From contig NZ_CP066370.1 of assembly GCF_016406325.1 (NCBI RefSeq), positions 2,356,001 to 2,420,000 of the forward strand: DNA of 64,000 nucleotides, read 5' to 3'. This DNA comes from Shewanella putrefaciens (GTDB taxonomy: Bacteria; Pseudomonadota; Gammaproteobacteria; Enterobacterales; Shewanellaceae). The position numbers were made by a program, and so were the translations under genes. Position 1 is the stretch's first letter; each line of letters starts with the position of its first letter. The notes below the pieces were generated by a model. The model ran no database searches. It was not told where the DNA came from and was given only the letters and a program-made list of their open reading frames with translations. Shown here piece by piece: positions 1 through 7,743 of this stretch.

Positions 1-270
1 GCTTCCTTGACCATCGCGCATGTTCATATAATCGACATGTACTTGAAACCGACTGTTTTTGCCTGTTTCGAGGACCTTATAACGCAACAATTGATGTGAG
101 CTGGTGTTAACCGTTTCGGTACGCCGACCATTATCTACTGTGATCTTGCTGGTGCTATAAAGCTGATACGAGCGTTCTTCCCCTTTTTCAGGTGTAAACT
201 CAACATCAGCATCCCCAAAAGAACAGGCCGATAATAAACAGCATGCAACTACGCTAACCAAGTACTTCAT
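1..270 (-). CDS. Putative lipoprotein, partial (3' part lies beyond the window)
   Basis: An open frame runs from an ATG at 268-270 on the minus strand to the window edge, 90 codons without a stop. The first residues form a short hydrophobic signal ending in the lipobox L-S-A-C (Cys16 by my count), so the product should be lipidated and anchored to a membrane. The rest of the visible part is polar and I recognise no domain in it. The upstream side (271 onwards) carries a purine-rich AAGGAAT stretch just before the ATG, which supports this start. Product and full length cannot be given. Confidence 0.7.
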   Translation of the reverse strand, partial: MKYLVSVVACCLLSACSFGDADVEFTPEKGEERSYQLYSTSKITVDNGRRTETVNTSSHQLLRYKVLETGKNSRFQVHVDYMNMRDGQGS

Positions 271-920
271 GGTTATTCCTTGTATCTCAAATAGTAAGCG
301 CCGCATTATGCCCTTTCGTGCCCAGTAAATAAAATGCTTTGGCTATTTATGCCTGTTCAGCACAACACACGAGTACGCTACTAAAACATCCTTTTTAGAT
401 AGTCACAGCTACTGCAATGCCAATCTTAGGCAAATTCTTAATGACGAATTCCCGCATAAAGAACTAATGCACAAAGCTAGATCTGCGGCATTAATTGTCA
501 TTGTTTACCAGTAACTCGCCGATTATTTTATTTAATAAGAAGTATCCCTATAGGCTCAACGGCGACATCTGCAGCACAAGTGTAAATGCCGCGTTCACAT
601 GATCAATGATGTTCCCGACATCATAGTGACATTTCCCATATCCCTATGGGTCAGATGTGAAAGAGCGGTCATGTCGCCAACGGTCACTGTTGTAACAAAG
701 CCAATCTTAACTAAGTTATTAATACACAAATCAGCCCTAAACAGCTTTGCCCCAAAGTTTGCTAGCATTTATTTAGTGAATCGAAAATTGACGAACTATT
801 TGCCCTAACAGTTCTTATCGATGAACCTTATTTTTAGTGAGTCTTCATGAATAAGCGGAACTGGATGGGTATACAGTCATATTTAAATTTAGATGTTTTT
901 GAGTGTTTTTACACTCATTA
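271..920. other. Intergenic stretch without a convincing gene
   Basis: About 650 bp of AT-rich sequence between the lipoprotein start and the palindromic repeat array. The only ORF of note (599-808, 69 codons) has no ribosome binding site and no recognisable protein features. Two short, diverged duplicated pieces are visible: a TAAGATTGGC-containing piece (bottom strand, near 420-445 and 685-715) and a TATCCCTAT-GG piece (near 545 and 640). This suggests old decayed duplicated DNA. No RNA gene was recognised. Confidence 0.4.
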
Positions 921-1126
921 GTTTGCGCGTTTTTCCAGCCTAAAATTAACAAAACTCTTTAAAATCATTTATATATACTTTTCCAAAATTAGTTAATAGG
1001 TTTGGAAAACGCGCATGCGCGTTTTTCCAGATGGTGTATTTGATAGAAAGCTGATAAGTTCTTTGCATACAGATAGTTAACTGTGCGCGTTTTCACTGGT
1101 CTAATGAGGTAAACGCGCATGCGCAC
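921..1126. repeat. Array of GCGCGTTTT inverted repeats (palindromic, MITE-like)
   Basis: Four copies of a GC-rich motif sit in otherwise AT-rich DNA: TGCGCGTTTTTCCAG at 924-938, a long palindrome GGAAAACGCGCATGCGCG followed by TTTTTCC at 1004-1028, TGCGCGTTTT at 1084-1093, and TAAACGCGCATGCGCA at 1110-1125. Read as units, 924-1015 and 1016-1121 are both bounded by the same inverted ends, and 1084-1125 can fold as a hairpin by itself. Function unknown. It could be a non-autonomous mobile unit, a recombination site for the recombinase gene immediately downstream, or part of the left end of the IS91-like element. Confidence 0.6.
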
Positions 1127-1187
1127 TAATAAAATGTTGAACTAAGCCGCTGCGCGGAGCCTAAAACGATCCACTGTTCCACACTTA

Positions 1188-1216
1188 CTCCTAGGGATAA
1201 TCCCTCACCTAGGAGG
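1188..1216 (+). promoter_or_regulatory. Hairpin that can sequester the recombinase ribosome binding site
   Basis: CTCCTAGG (1188-1195) is perfectly complementary to CCTAGGAG (1208-1215), and the second arm contains most of the AGGAGG Shine-Dalgarno sequence that lies 7 nt before the ATG at 1223. Inside the loop a competing small stem GGGA/TCCC (1194-1197 with 1201-1204) is possible. Pairing is seen directly; translational control is inference. Confidence 0.55.
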
Positions 1217-1222
1217 TCTACC

Positions 1223-2086
1223 ATGTCATCACTTCTGCAACAATTCCATGATGAGATTAGTTTACGTGGTTACTCGGCCCGTACGCGTAACGCTTATTTG
1301 TATGCCATCACCCAACTGCAGCAGTATGCCAACCAACCGCTCGATAACATTACGGATGAGCAGCTTACGGCTTATTTCCGTTACTTAAATCTTGAGCGGC
1401 ATCATTCCAGAGCCACCTTAAAGTTACAGCTTAATGGCATTCATTTTTTCTATGAACATGTCCTAAAACGTGACTTTACGATTCAGCTAAGTTTACCGAA
1501 ACGTCCGCACAAGCTGCCGCAATTGCTGAGTTGCCAAGATATCGCGGCACTGCTGTACCACTGTCAAAACCTGAAACAACGCGCCATGTTGGCGCTGTGT
1601 TATGGTTGTGGTTTACGCGTCAGTGAGTTAACCCATATTAAGGTCGCTGATATCGACGGACAGCGGCAGTTGCTCAAAGTGTGTCAAGGCAAGGGGGCCT
1701 GCGACCGCTGGGTGATACTCTCACCGACTTTACTCACCCTGTTGCGTCAGTATTGGCAAGCGTATCATCCAGTCGAATGGTTGTTTGCCTCGACCTATCA
1801 TGATGTGGTTTATCCGCTTCATGAGTCGACCTTTCGTAAAGCCTTAGCGAAGGCGGCCCGCTTAGCGAGTATCACTAAGCCATGCAGTCCACACAGCCTA
1901 AGGCATGCTTATGCGACCCATCAATTACAAGCGGGTATGCCCCTTCATCAATTACAAGCTCAACTTGGTCATCACAGTATTAAGTCCACCGAGCGCTACT
2001 TGCATTGGTCGCCGGAATTGGGTCATCAAGGGTGTGACTTGCTAGCAAGTCTTGGGGGGATGCAATGGCAACCACCTACCATTTAA
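1223..2086 (+). CDS. Tyrosine recombinase accompanying an IS91-family element
   Basis: This 287-residue protein has the phage-integrase layout: an N-terminal SAM-like core-binding domain (about residues 1-85) and a catalytic domain (about 100-270). The full catalytic set is visible by my count: Arg132, Lys157, His224 and Arg227 (in HSLRH), His250 (in LGHHS) and Tyr259. It lacks the extra insertion that marks integron integrases, so it should not be read as IntI. It overlaps the following transposase ORF by 22 bp, suggesting translational coupling, and is preceded by a strong AGGAGG. Such recombinases are commonly found just upstream of IS91-type transposases; the role in transposition is not established. 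The gene appears intact. Confidence 0.85.
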   Translation: MSSLLQQFHDEISLRGYSARTRNAYLYAITQLQQYANQPLDNITDEQLTAYFRYLNLERHHSRATLKLQLNGIHFFYEHVLKRDFTIQLSLPKRPHKLPQLLSCQDIAALLYHCQNLKQRAMLALCYGCGLRVSELTHIKVADIDGQRQLLKVCQGKGACDRWVILSPTLLTLLRQYWQAYHPVEWLFASTYHDVVYPLHESTFRKALAKAARLASITKPCSPHSLRHAYATHQLQAGMPLHQLQAQLGHHSIKSTERYLHWSPELGHQGCDLLASLGGMQWQPPTI

Positions 2087-3181
2087 GCGATATCCTTCAT
2101 CAGCACTTAGCCCACTACCAACAGCAGCATAAACTGACCGAACAGCAAGCCTTAGTCTGCCAGCATATTCAGCAGTGTCGCACGCAAACCTTAGGCATAC
2201 AGCATTGGCGTTGTGATACTTGCCAGTATGAGCAGCAGGTATTTTGCTCCTGTGGTGACCGGCATTGTCCTCGTTGCCAGGGAAGGCAGACACAAGCATG
2301 GATTGCTGCGCAACAGGCGCAAGTCTTGCCTTGCCGCTATTTCCATTTGGTCTTTACCTTACCCCACGAGTTGAACATCTTGGCGCACTACGCTGCCAAG
2401 CCGCTATACAGCGCCCTGTTTGAGTCGGTGTGGCAGACGCTTGCGCAGTTTGGTATGAAGCGAAAACACCTTCAGGGTCAATTGGGTTGCACTATGGTGC
2501 TGCACACGTGGGGGCAAACCTTGAGTCAGCATATTCACTTGCATTGCTTAATCCCGGGTGGGGTGCTGACGTCAGCGGGAGATTGGCATGGCGTGAAAAC
2601 GGATTATCTGTTTCCGGTTAGAGCCTTGTCCACCGTATATCGGGCCAAGTTATTACGGGCGCTGCGACAACATGAGCTGGCTATCCCTGCGGCTGACACC
2701 TTAATGGCAAAACCGTGGTGTTTACAGCAAAGCGTGTCTGAGCCGCGCCGAAACCGTGGTGGAATACCTCGGGCGTTATACCCGTAAAGGCATGCTGCAT
2801 GAATCAAGAATTGCCGACGTCACCGCAGAGCATGTCAGTTTTTACTACAAGGACTATCGTGACGGTCAGCAGCATAAGCAAATGCGGCTAAGTTGTGATG
2901 AGTTTATCCGCCGTTACTTATTGCATGTATTGCCCAAAGGGCTGATGCGAGTGAGACATTTTGGTTTTCTCGCCAACGCTTGCCGCCGTAAAAAGCTCGC
3001 GCTTATCCAGCCGCAATTACGTAAGCCGCAGGTGGTATTGGTGAGTCCTTTAGTTAAGGAGGACTGTTTGTGGTCATGTCCGCAATGCCAGTTAGGTCAT
3101 TTACAGTTTATTGGGCTGATAAGACAGCAGGGATTAGTGATGATTAACAACCAAAGTCAGCCAATATGCCTGTCAGGATAA
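2065..3181 (+). pseudogene. IS91-family Y2/HUH transposase, frameshifted
   Basis: The N-terminal part (2065-2787 frame) has a cysteine zinc-binding cluster (about residues 50-71, C-x2-C, CSC, HCPRC) and the HUH metal-binding motif as H-x-H-x-H at about 156-160. The tyrosine motif YLGRYTRK lies in a different frame (2756-3181). Following both frames, the reading switches near 2716-2723, where the first frame reads KPW and the second continues VYSKACLSRAETV as expected for the family. The change is equivalent to a 1-nt gain or 2-nt loss. The element is therefore probably inactive alone, unless ribosomal frameshifting rescues it; I see no obvious slippery heptamer. In the family this enzyme drives rolling-circle-type transposition. 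Confidence 0.85.
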
Positions 3182-3459
3182 CCCCTCCCTCAAGACGTAG
3201 CGAAATGACCGACAGCGAAAAGCAGCCAGCCTTATGGGCGCAAGCCGATGAGGGGATAGGGTGTGAGTGTCAGCCTGAATGTGAGGCCAAATGCTGTCAA
3301 CCAAGGTCAATAATCAGTCGAAAGTGAGCTTGCAAGAATGAGAAAGCTAAAACGATATCAAGTGATTACCCATCAAACTGTATAAAAAACCGCTACCGCA
3401 AAAAAGCAAATTCCTATAGCATCATTCATACCCATTTACACGGATGTGGCAGCGGCCAA
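3182..3459. other. Non-coding tail of the IS91-like element
   Basis: About 280 bp after the transposase stop. No ORF is credible. It contains the imperfect inverted repeat near 3392/3448 and ends at the attC core. Interpreted as the right, origin-containing end of the IS91-like element. Confidence 0.4.
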
Positions 3460-3519
3460 GTCCAACAAGCGATTTATGCCCTGCAAACAGCGCAGCGCAT
3501 AAATACTAAGACGTTATGT
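3460..3519 (+). repeat. Integron attC recombination site (60 bp)
   Basis: The site starts with GTCCAAC (3460-3466, matching RYYYAAC) and ends with GTTATGT (3513-3519, one base off GTTRRRY). Between them lie complementary arms GATTTATGC (3471-3479) and GCATAAATAC (3497-3506), the latter with one unpaired A, and an inner CTGC/GCAG stem around a short loop. An imperfect hairpin with extrahelical bases and conserved terminal cores is the signature of attC. The next gene starts within 30 bp, as expected for a gene cassette. Confidence 0.8.
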
Positions 3520-3545
3520 GTTTACAGAGGTATCGTGGAATCAAA

Positions 3546-4445
3546 ATGGATGATTTAAGAAGGAAGTGTTTTTTCTGTAAAGATAGAATTGATGGCAAAA
3601 AGACACTAGAGCACATTATTCCAAATAGTTTGCTCGGGAAATTAGGCATAAAAGAAAAAACGGTCACTGGTCAATTTAACACTATTCAATATAGCAGAGT
3701 AAAAGTTCCAGCTCATGAAAGCTGCAATAATCAGTTTGGCAGTGATTATGAAAACAGAATATTAAGCTTACTTGAAAATCCGGAACAACTTTATAACCAG
3801 TTACTTGAAGAAGCTGGTATCTTAATGATGTACAGCCCCGATAGCTCCGTATCTGCATTGATTACAACTTGGCTATCGAAGATCTATTATGGACTCTTCT
3901 ACTATGACTTGATCTCTACGAAAGACCCTCAATGGAAAGATGTTTGTTCATCGATTATACAAAGTGATAATTTTAAACTCGTGCAGAGCTCGTATAAACA
4001 AGGCTATGGTTTTCAACTCCCTTCAAGTCTTTATGTTTTCAAAACCAAGAACACTGAAACCGATCTAGTAACAATAGTAGAACCTAGTACATTATTGCTT
4101 AAAATTGGTTCGTTAACATTTGTGCTCTGTATATGTGACGGCTTTCTAACCAAGAATTATTTGAATGGACATCCGCTCAAAAAATTACGTTCTTGGATGG
4201 AAGAGGAAGAGAAGCTGGATCCTCATTTTCCAGTACAAAAGCTCGCGCTAGCTGAGATCATTGCACTTAGAAAGTGTATTCCTAAGAACCCCAGGTTTGT
4301 CTATTCAAAAGATCAGATAATTAACATGAGCTTGTCCACAATGGCTAAAAATCCCGACATTGCTCATCAAATCAATGAGGAGCATCTTTCACACGTGCGT
4401 AGAGAGGTTTTACTTGAAATGGGTATCAAAATAATAAACACATAA
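3546..4445 (+). CDS. HNH-type endonuclease-like protein in an integron cassette
   Basis: The protein is about 299 residues from the ATG at 3546; an upstream in-frame ATG at 3516 lies inside the attC core, so the later start, preceded by GTGGAATC, is preferred. The N-terminus holds a zinc/HNH arrangement: C8-x2-C11, EHIIP with Glu22-His23, and HESCNN with Cys60-Asn61. The remaining about 230 residues are unrecognised, with no membrane segment or signal peptide. Codon use is AT-rich compared with the backbone. The gene lies between two attC sites and its TAA stop falls in the core of the second, the typical cassette organisation. A nuclease or defence role is inference; cassette HNH proteins often act against foreign DNA. 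Confidence 0.7.
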   Translation: MDDLRRKCFFCKDRIDGKKTLEHIIPNSLLGKLGIKEKTVTGQFNTIQYSRVKVPAHESCNNQFGSDYENRILSLLENPEQLYNQLLEEAGILMMYSPDSSVSALITTWLSKIYYGLFYYDLISTKDPQWKDVCSSIIQSDNFKLVQSSYKQGYGFQLPSSLYVFKTKNTETDLVTIVEPSTLLLKIGSLTFVLCICDGFLTKNYLNGHPLKKLRSWMEEEEKLDPHFPVQKLALAEIIALRKCIPKNPRFVYSKDQIINMSLSTMAKNPDIAHQINEEHLSHVRREVLLEMGIKIINT

Positions 4446-6418
4446 TCGGGTAGCCGGAGGTATCTAGCCTCCAGCCCCCACACCACCCTGCATGCGGCTC
4501 CGCACAGGGCGGTTCATTTAGAACGCCTAACTCACTTTCTGGTTAGGATAATGAACTGCAATCCATCCATCTCTCAGTGAACATAAACCTGCTTTCTTAA
4601 GATAGTCATTATTCAGCGCTTGCTGTATCCCGGGTGTTTTAGAGCTACGCCAAGGGCCTTTACTTGTAATACCACAAGCAACAGCTGCTTGGATCCTAAC
4701 GCCACGTTTAAGTAAGTTTTGTACCTTAGTCCGTGGTTTTCGCCACTGACGCCAGTAGCACATACGAACACGACGACGGATCCAATGGTCTAAATCGACA
4801 CATCCTTGGTAGGCATTGGCTATGCCAAAGTAGTTGATCCAACCTTGCATGTATTGACGCATTTTAAACAGCTGATAACTCATACTCACGCCCCAATTTC
4901 GGTTCGTTAGTCGCCTCATCTTTTGTTTGAAAATGTGCAATGTTTTAGCATGCCACTGGATCTTCCCGCGGTTAAATGTAAACCCTAGGAACTTGCTTTG
5001 ACCTACCTTAACCACTTGGCTTTTCCGTTCATTAACAACCAGTTTTAGCTTAGTGGCAAGGTAGCGAGTAATGCTCTTTAGTACCCGTTCCCCCGCGCGA
5101 ATAGACCTTACCAAAATGATAAAGTCGTCCGCGTAGCGGGCGAATTTATGCCCTCGGCTTTCCAGCTCTTTATCCAGACTATCCAGCATAATGTTAGAGA
5201 GTAATGGCGAGAGTGGGCCGCCTTGAGGCACGCCTTCGAAGCTTGCTTCAAATTGGTCGTTGATCATCACGCCAGCACGCAGGTATTTACCAATAAGCGC
5301 CAGCAGACGCTTATCCTGTACCTTAATCCTCAATTGAGTCATCAACAGGTCGTGATTTACTCGATCAAAGAACTTGGATAGATCAACATCGACGGCAAAT
5401 TTGCGTTTCTGTTTGATGATATCCCTTACTTGCAGTACCGCTTGTTTGGCATTCCTGTTCGGTCTAAAGCCGAAGCTATTAGCCGAGAAGAAAGGGTCAA
5501 ACAACGGCGTGAGAATTTGAGCAATGGCTTGCTGTATCACACGGTCAATGACGTTAGGGATCCCTAGTTTGCGTTTACCGCCATCGGGTTTGTCGATCTC
5601 TACGCGTCTGACTGCTGAGGGTTGATACTCACCTAGCTCAAGTTGAGTTTTACACTGTTGCCAGCCGCCTTGTTGCATCCAGAGCGGGAAGGCTTCGATG
5701 GTCATGCCATCGATGCCTGCCGCGCCTTTATTGGCTTTAACTTGACGCCACGCTCGGTGTAAATTCTCAGGTTCGAGTAGTTGTTGAAATAAATCGCTGT
5801 TGAAGGCCGGTTGCAGATCAATACGCTGCTGATAGTAATCGTCTGGCGACGTAGTGGGTATCGACAAGTTTGACAAGACCCCTCCTTCTTCTAAATGTTC
5901 AGGCCTTCACCATATCCCAACCATTACGATGGGCGTTGGGCTACTATGCCGTCTGCTGACTTCTGCTTAATCACATGCCGAGTTGCCCCGTCATGCGCTA
6001 TCGGTTTTCATCTGGTTCGCTCTTTTCAGTCGATGATACTGAAAAGCCAAGGCACTTATAAACCAGAGCCTGACTGGTTATTGACCGATCGCGTGTTAAG
6101 CAGATCTCCCCAGATAAGAGCATGAACTTTCTTTGCACTGCTGCATCATTTACGGTGGACATTAGATCACGTGGTTTCGTCGTCTTGTCCCCTTACTGCG
6201 TGGGGGAGGCACTGCCAACTCACCTCTAGCCTACGCCTCATATGATGTTCTTGTTCATCAGCTCGCAAATTTGCTAGCGGCTTCCTCCAGACCAATCCTC
6301 ACGGATAAGCCCTTGCCATTCGCTAGTAGTTAACGTTTAATAACAGTATGTTATTGAACGGTGACCTTCCTACAGAGGACTTTCACCTCATTAGTTCATG
6401 CCCATGCTGGGCGTACAC
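4445..6418 (-). mobile_element. Group IIC (bacterial class C) intron inserted in an attC
   Basis: On the minus strand the element begins near 6418 with GTGTACGCC and has a domain I GTGAAAGTCC motif (about 6379-6388). It encodes a reverse transcriptase and ends near 4445-4520 with a domain V-like hairpin (arms around GCCGCATGCAGG) and a CTACCCGAT end. Boundaries are good to about 2 nt. Removing it restores a continuous attC whose bottom strand reads TTGTT followed by ATGTG. This is the target class known for class C-attC introns, which insert into the bottom strand of attC sites. The 5' about 540 nt (5877-6418) are intron RNA, not coding. Confidence 0.85.
4527..5876 (-). CDS. ltrA: Group II intron reverse transcriptase/maturase
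   Basis: The 449-residue protein has RT domains in order: an RT0/1 region with GAAGIDGMT (about 51-59), KPDGGKRKLGIP (about 96-107), SFGFRPNRN, the catalytic YADD at about 248-251 inside RT5, and a C-terminal maturase (thumb/X) part with the GWINYFG motif. It stops without an HNH endonuclease domain, which fits class C introns that reverse-splice into single-stranded or structured DNA. It promotes splicing and retrohoming of its own intron. The frame is intact, so the intron may still be active. It lies opposite to the cassette genes, as expected from bottom-strand attC insertion. Confidence 0.92.
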   Translation of the reverse strand: MSNLSIPTTSPDDYYQQRIDLQPAFNSDLFQQLLEPENLHRAWRQVKANKGAAGIDGMTIEAFPLWMQQGGWQQCKTQLELGEYQPSAVRRVEIDKPDGGKRKLGIPNVIDRVIQQAIAQILTPLFDPFFSANSFGFRPNRNAKQAVLQVRDIIKQKRKFAVDVDLSKFFDRVNHDLLMTQLRIKVQDKRLLALIGKYLRAGVMINDQFEASFEGVPQGGPLSPLLSNIMLDSLDKELESRGHKFARYADDFIILVRSIRAGERVLKSITRYLATKLKLVVNERKSQVVKVGQSKFLGFTFNRGKIQWHAKTLHIFKQKMRRLTNRNWGVSMSYQLFKMRQYMQGWINYFGIANAYQGCVDLDHWIRRRVRMCYWRQWRKPRTKVQNLLKRGVRIQAAVACGITSKGPWRSSKTPGIQQALNNDYLKKAGLCSLRDGWIAVHYPNQKVS

Positions 6419-6536
6419 AAACAATTTAAGAGTGATTCGGCACGCGTGGCATTTTACTATGCGTTGATGTTAGTGGTTAAGGTGGTATGCGGAAGCCTTG
6501 GTGTTGCGTGCCTCACACCTTAATTGGGCGATATTC
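6419..6536 (+). repeat. VCR-like attC, right part, separated from its left core by the group II intron
   Basis: With the left core CACATAA (about 4439-4445) this forms an about 120-bp attC. AATTTAAGAGTGATT then GGCACGC (about 6423-6443) pairs with GCGTGCC (about 6506-6512) and CACACCTTAATT (about 6514-6525). The overall look matches the long Vibrio/Shewanella-type repeats. The terminal core reads GATATTC (6530-6536) where GTTRRRY is expected, so the right recombination point may be damaged. Confidence 0.7.
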
Positions 6537-6548
6537 CCGAGGAGAACT

Positions 6549-7097
6549 ATGGAGCTTCCAAAGTTTAAATACCATCCAAATCCTATAAATACAGGCAGCA
6601 TTGTCAAAAGTGGAGAAGTTTGTGAATGCTGCAACAAGAAAAGAGGGTTTATATATAAGGGGTCGATGTATACAAGGCATAGACCCGAGTACATATGCCC
6701 TTGGTGTATTGCTAACGGCGAAGCTCGGGAAAAGTTTGAAATTGAATTTTCGTCAATTATGCCAGCGGTAATTGATCCTAAAAATCCGATATCTATTAAT
6801 TGCCCGGACAGCGCCTTTGAAGAACTGCTTTATCGTACCCCTGGGTTCTCTAGCTATCAAGAAATTGAATGGCCAAATCATTGCGAAGATTTTTGCGTGT
6901 TCCATGGAGTCGCCACTATCGGCGATATACAGAAGATCTCAAAAGAGGAAGAGGAGCGCCTGTATAAAACCACCTGGATGGACGAAGGCGAATTACGATC
7001 ATGTCAAAACGGCAATCCTGAAGAGGAACTTCACTATTTTTTCAAATTTGTTTGTTTGAAATGTGGCGAAATAATGCTTCAAGTAGATCCAGACTAG
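6549..7097 (+). CDS. CbrC family protein (UPF0167) in an integron cassette
   Basis: A 182-residue protein starting at ATG 6549, preceded by GAGGAG; upstream in-frame codons run back into the attC and are not used. Two cysteine groups near the N-terminus (Cys25/27/28 and Cys50/Cys53, the latter in CPWC) and a later C-x2-C (CLKCGE) suggest metal binding. The opening PKFKYHPNP and the sequence around YICPWCIANG match the CbrC family. E. coli CbrC is linked to altered sensitivity to colicin E2; the molecular activity is unknown. Its place directly after an attC makes it a captured cassette. Confidence 0.75.
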   Translation: MELPKFKYHPNPINTGSIVKSGEVCECCNKKRGFIYKGSMYTRHRPEYICPWCIANGEAREKFEIEFSSIMPAVIDPKNPISINCPDSAFEELLYRTPGFSSYQEIEWPNHCEDFCVFHGVATIGDIQKISKEEEERLYKTTWMDEGELRSCQNGNPEEELHYFFKFVCLKCGEIMLQVDPD

Positions 7098-7743
7098 AAT
7101 ATAATTTGAAACTTACTAATTTGAGCTAATGGTCTAACTCGGAATTGCCCAAAAGTGCGTTACGTATGTTTTTAAATCTACAGGTTACGCTAAAGCTAAA
7201 AAGGTGAGCCATGGTGATTGGCGAGACGACCGTCCGCCCCATGGCCGCTCATTGGCGTCCATGCCATCGCGGCATTTGTGAATCCTTTCACATCAGATGG
7301 GGCGGTCGAGCAGGACGGACTTGAACAACATCCTTGTTTAACTGCCAGTTCACCGTCTATGGCTCTCGCTCATAAGCTTAGAAACCCTAGATTTCTATTC
7401 ACCGTGTCGGTGAGTCAATGCCATGGTAAGCCTATATACGTAGATACCAGCCAACACTAAATCCCTAAAACCAAAAACAAAAAACAAAAAACAAAAGTCA
7501 CAGCCATCCGAGACTACTTTCCTACACATTTGAGTCCAAAACCAATACAGCCGATTTTATAATCTAGAGCCCTCAATATGCCCTACTGAAATATATACCC
7601 ATAGCCACACTCATATTCAGAGTCGCAATGTGCGCCACATGAAGTATGAAAGCCGAAACATAAGGTTAAATAGCCGATAAGATAAATCCACTCCCCTCTT
7701 CAATATAAAAAGAGGAGTGATACTTTTATATAATCGATATAAA
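7098..7743. other. Intergenic region at the end of the cassette island
   Basis: About 650 bp. No gene is credible; the ORF at 7218-7460 lacks a ribosome binding site. Visible structures are an inverted repeat CCGCCCCAT (7234-7242) / ATGGGGCGG (7297-7305) and a CAAAAAA-type simple repeat (AACCAAAAACAAAAAACAAA, about 7469-7496). No attC with complementary arms was found to close the cbrC cassette. Confidence 0.5.

Larger units (their letters stand above)
1141..3459 (+). mobile_element. IS91-family insertion element with accessory tyrosine recombinase (ends approximate)
   Basis: The element comprises the recombinase, the frameshifted HUH transposase and a non-coding tail. IS91 elements lack terminal inverted repeats and target duplications, so the ends cannot be read off exactly. 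The right (ori) end is probably near 3456: a CAAG there (CTTG on the other strand) fits the tetranucleotide next to IS91 ends, and an imperfect inverted pair CCGCTACC (about 3392) / GGCAGCGG (about 3448) lies just before it. This end abuts the attC at 3460. The left end lies somewhere between the repeat array and the ATG at 1223. Confidence 0.55.

Noticed and set aside
599..808. 69-codon ORF in the left intergenic region
   Set aside because: No ribosome binding site, no protein-like composition or motif, and it lies in a decayed repeat-like region.
1223..2086. Possible integron integrase (IntI) for the nearby attC sites
   Set aside because: The protein is about 50 residues shorter than IntI, lacks the IntI-specific insertion near the catalytic motif, and is coupled to an IS91-type transposase.
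5895..6125. 76-codon plus-strand ORF inside the group II intron
   Set aside because: It lies antisense to structured intron domains I-IV and has no coding features.
7132..7190. Third attC candidate after the CbrC gene (GTCTAAC ... GTTACGC, 59 bp)
   Set aside because: The terminal cores have about the right spacing, but the arms between them are not complementary, so no attC hairpin forms.
7218..7460. 80-codon ORF before ycfP
   Set aside because: No ribosome binding site and no recognisable sequence; it spans an inverted repeat.
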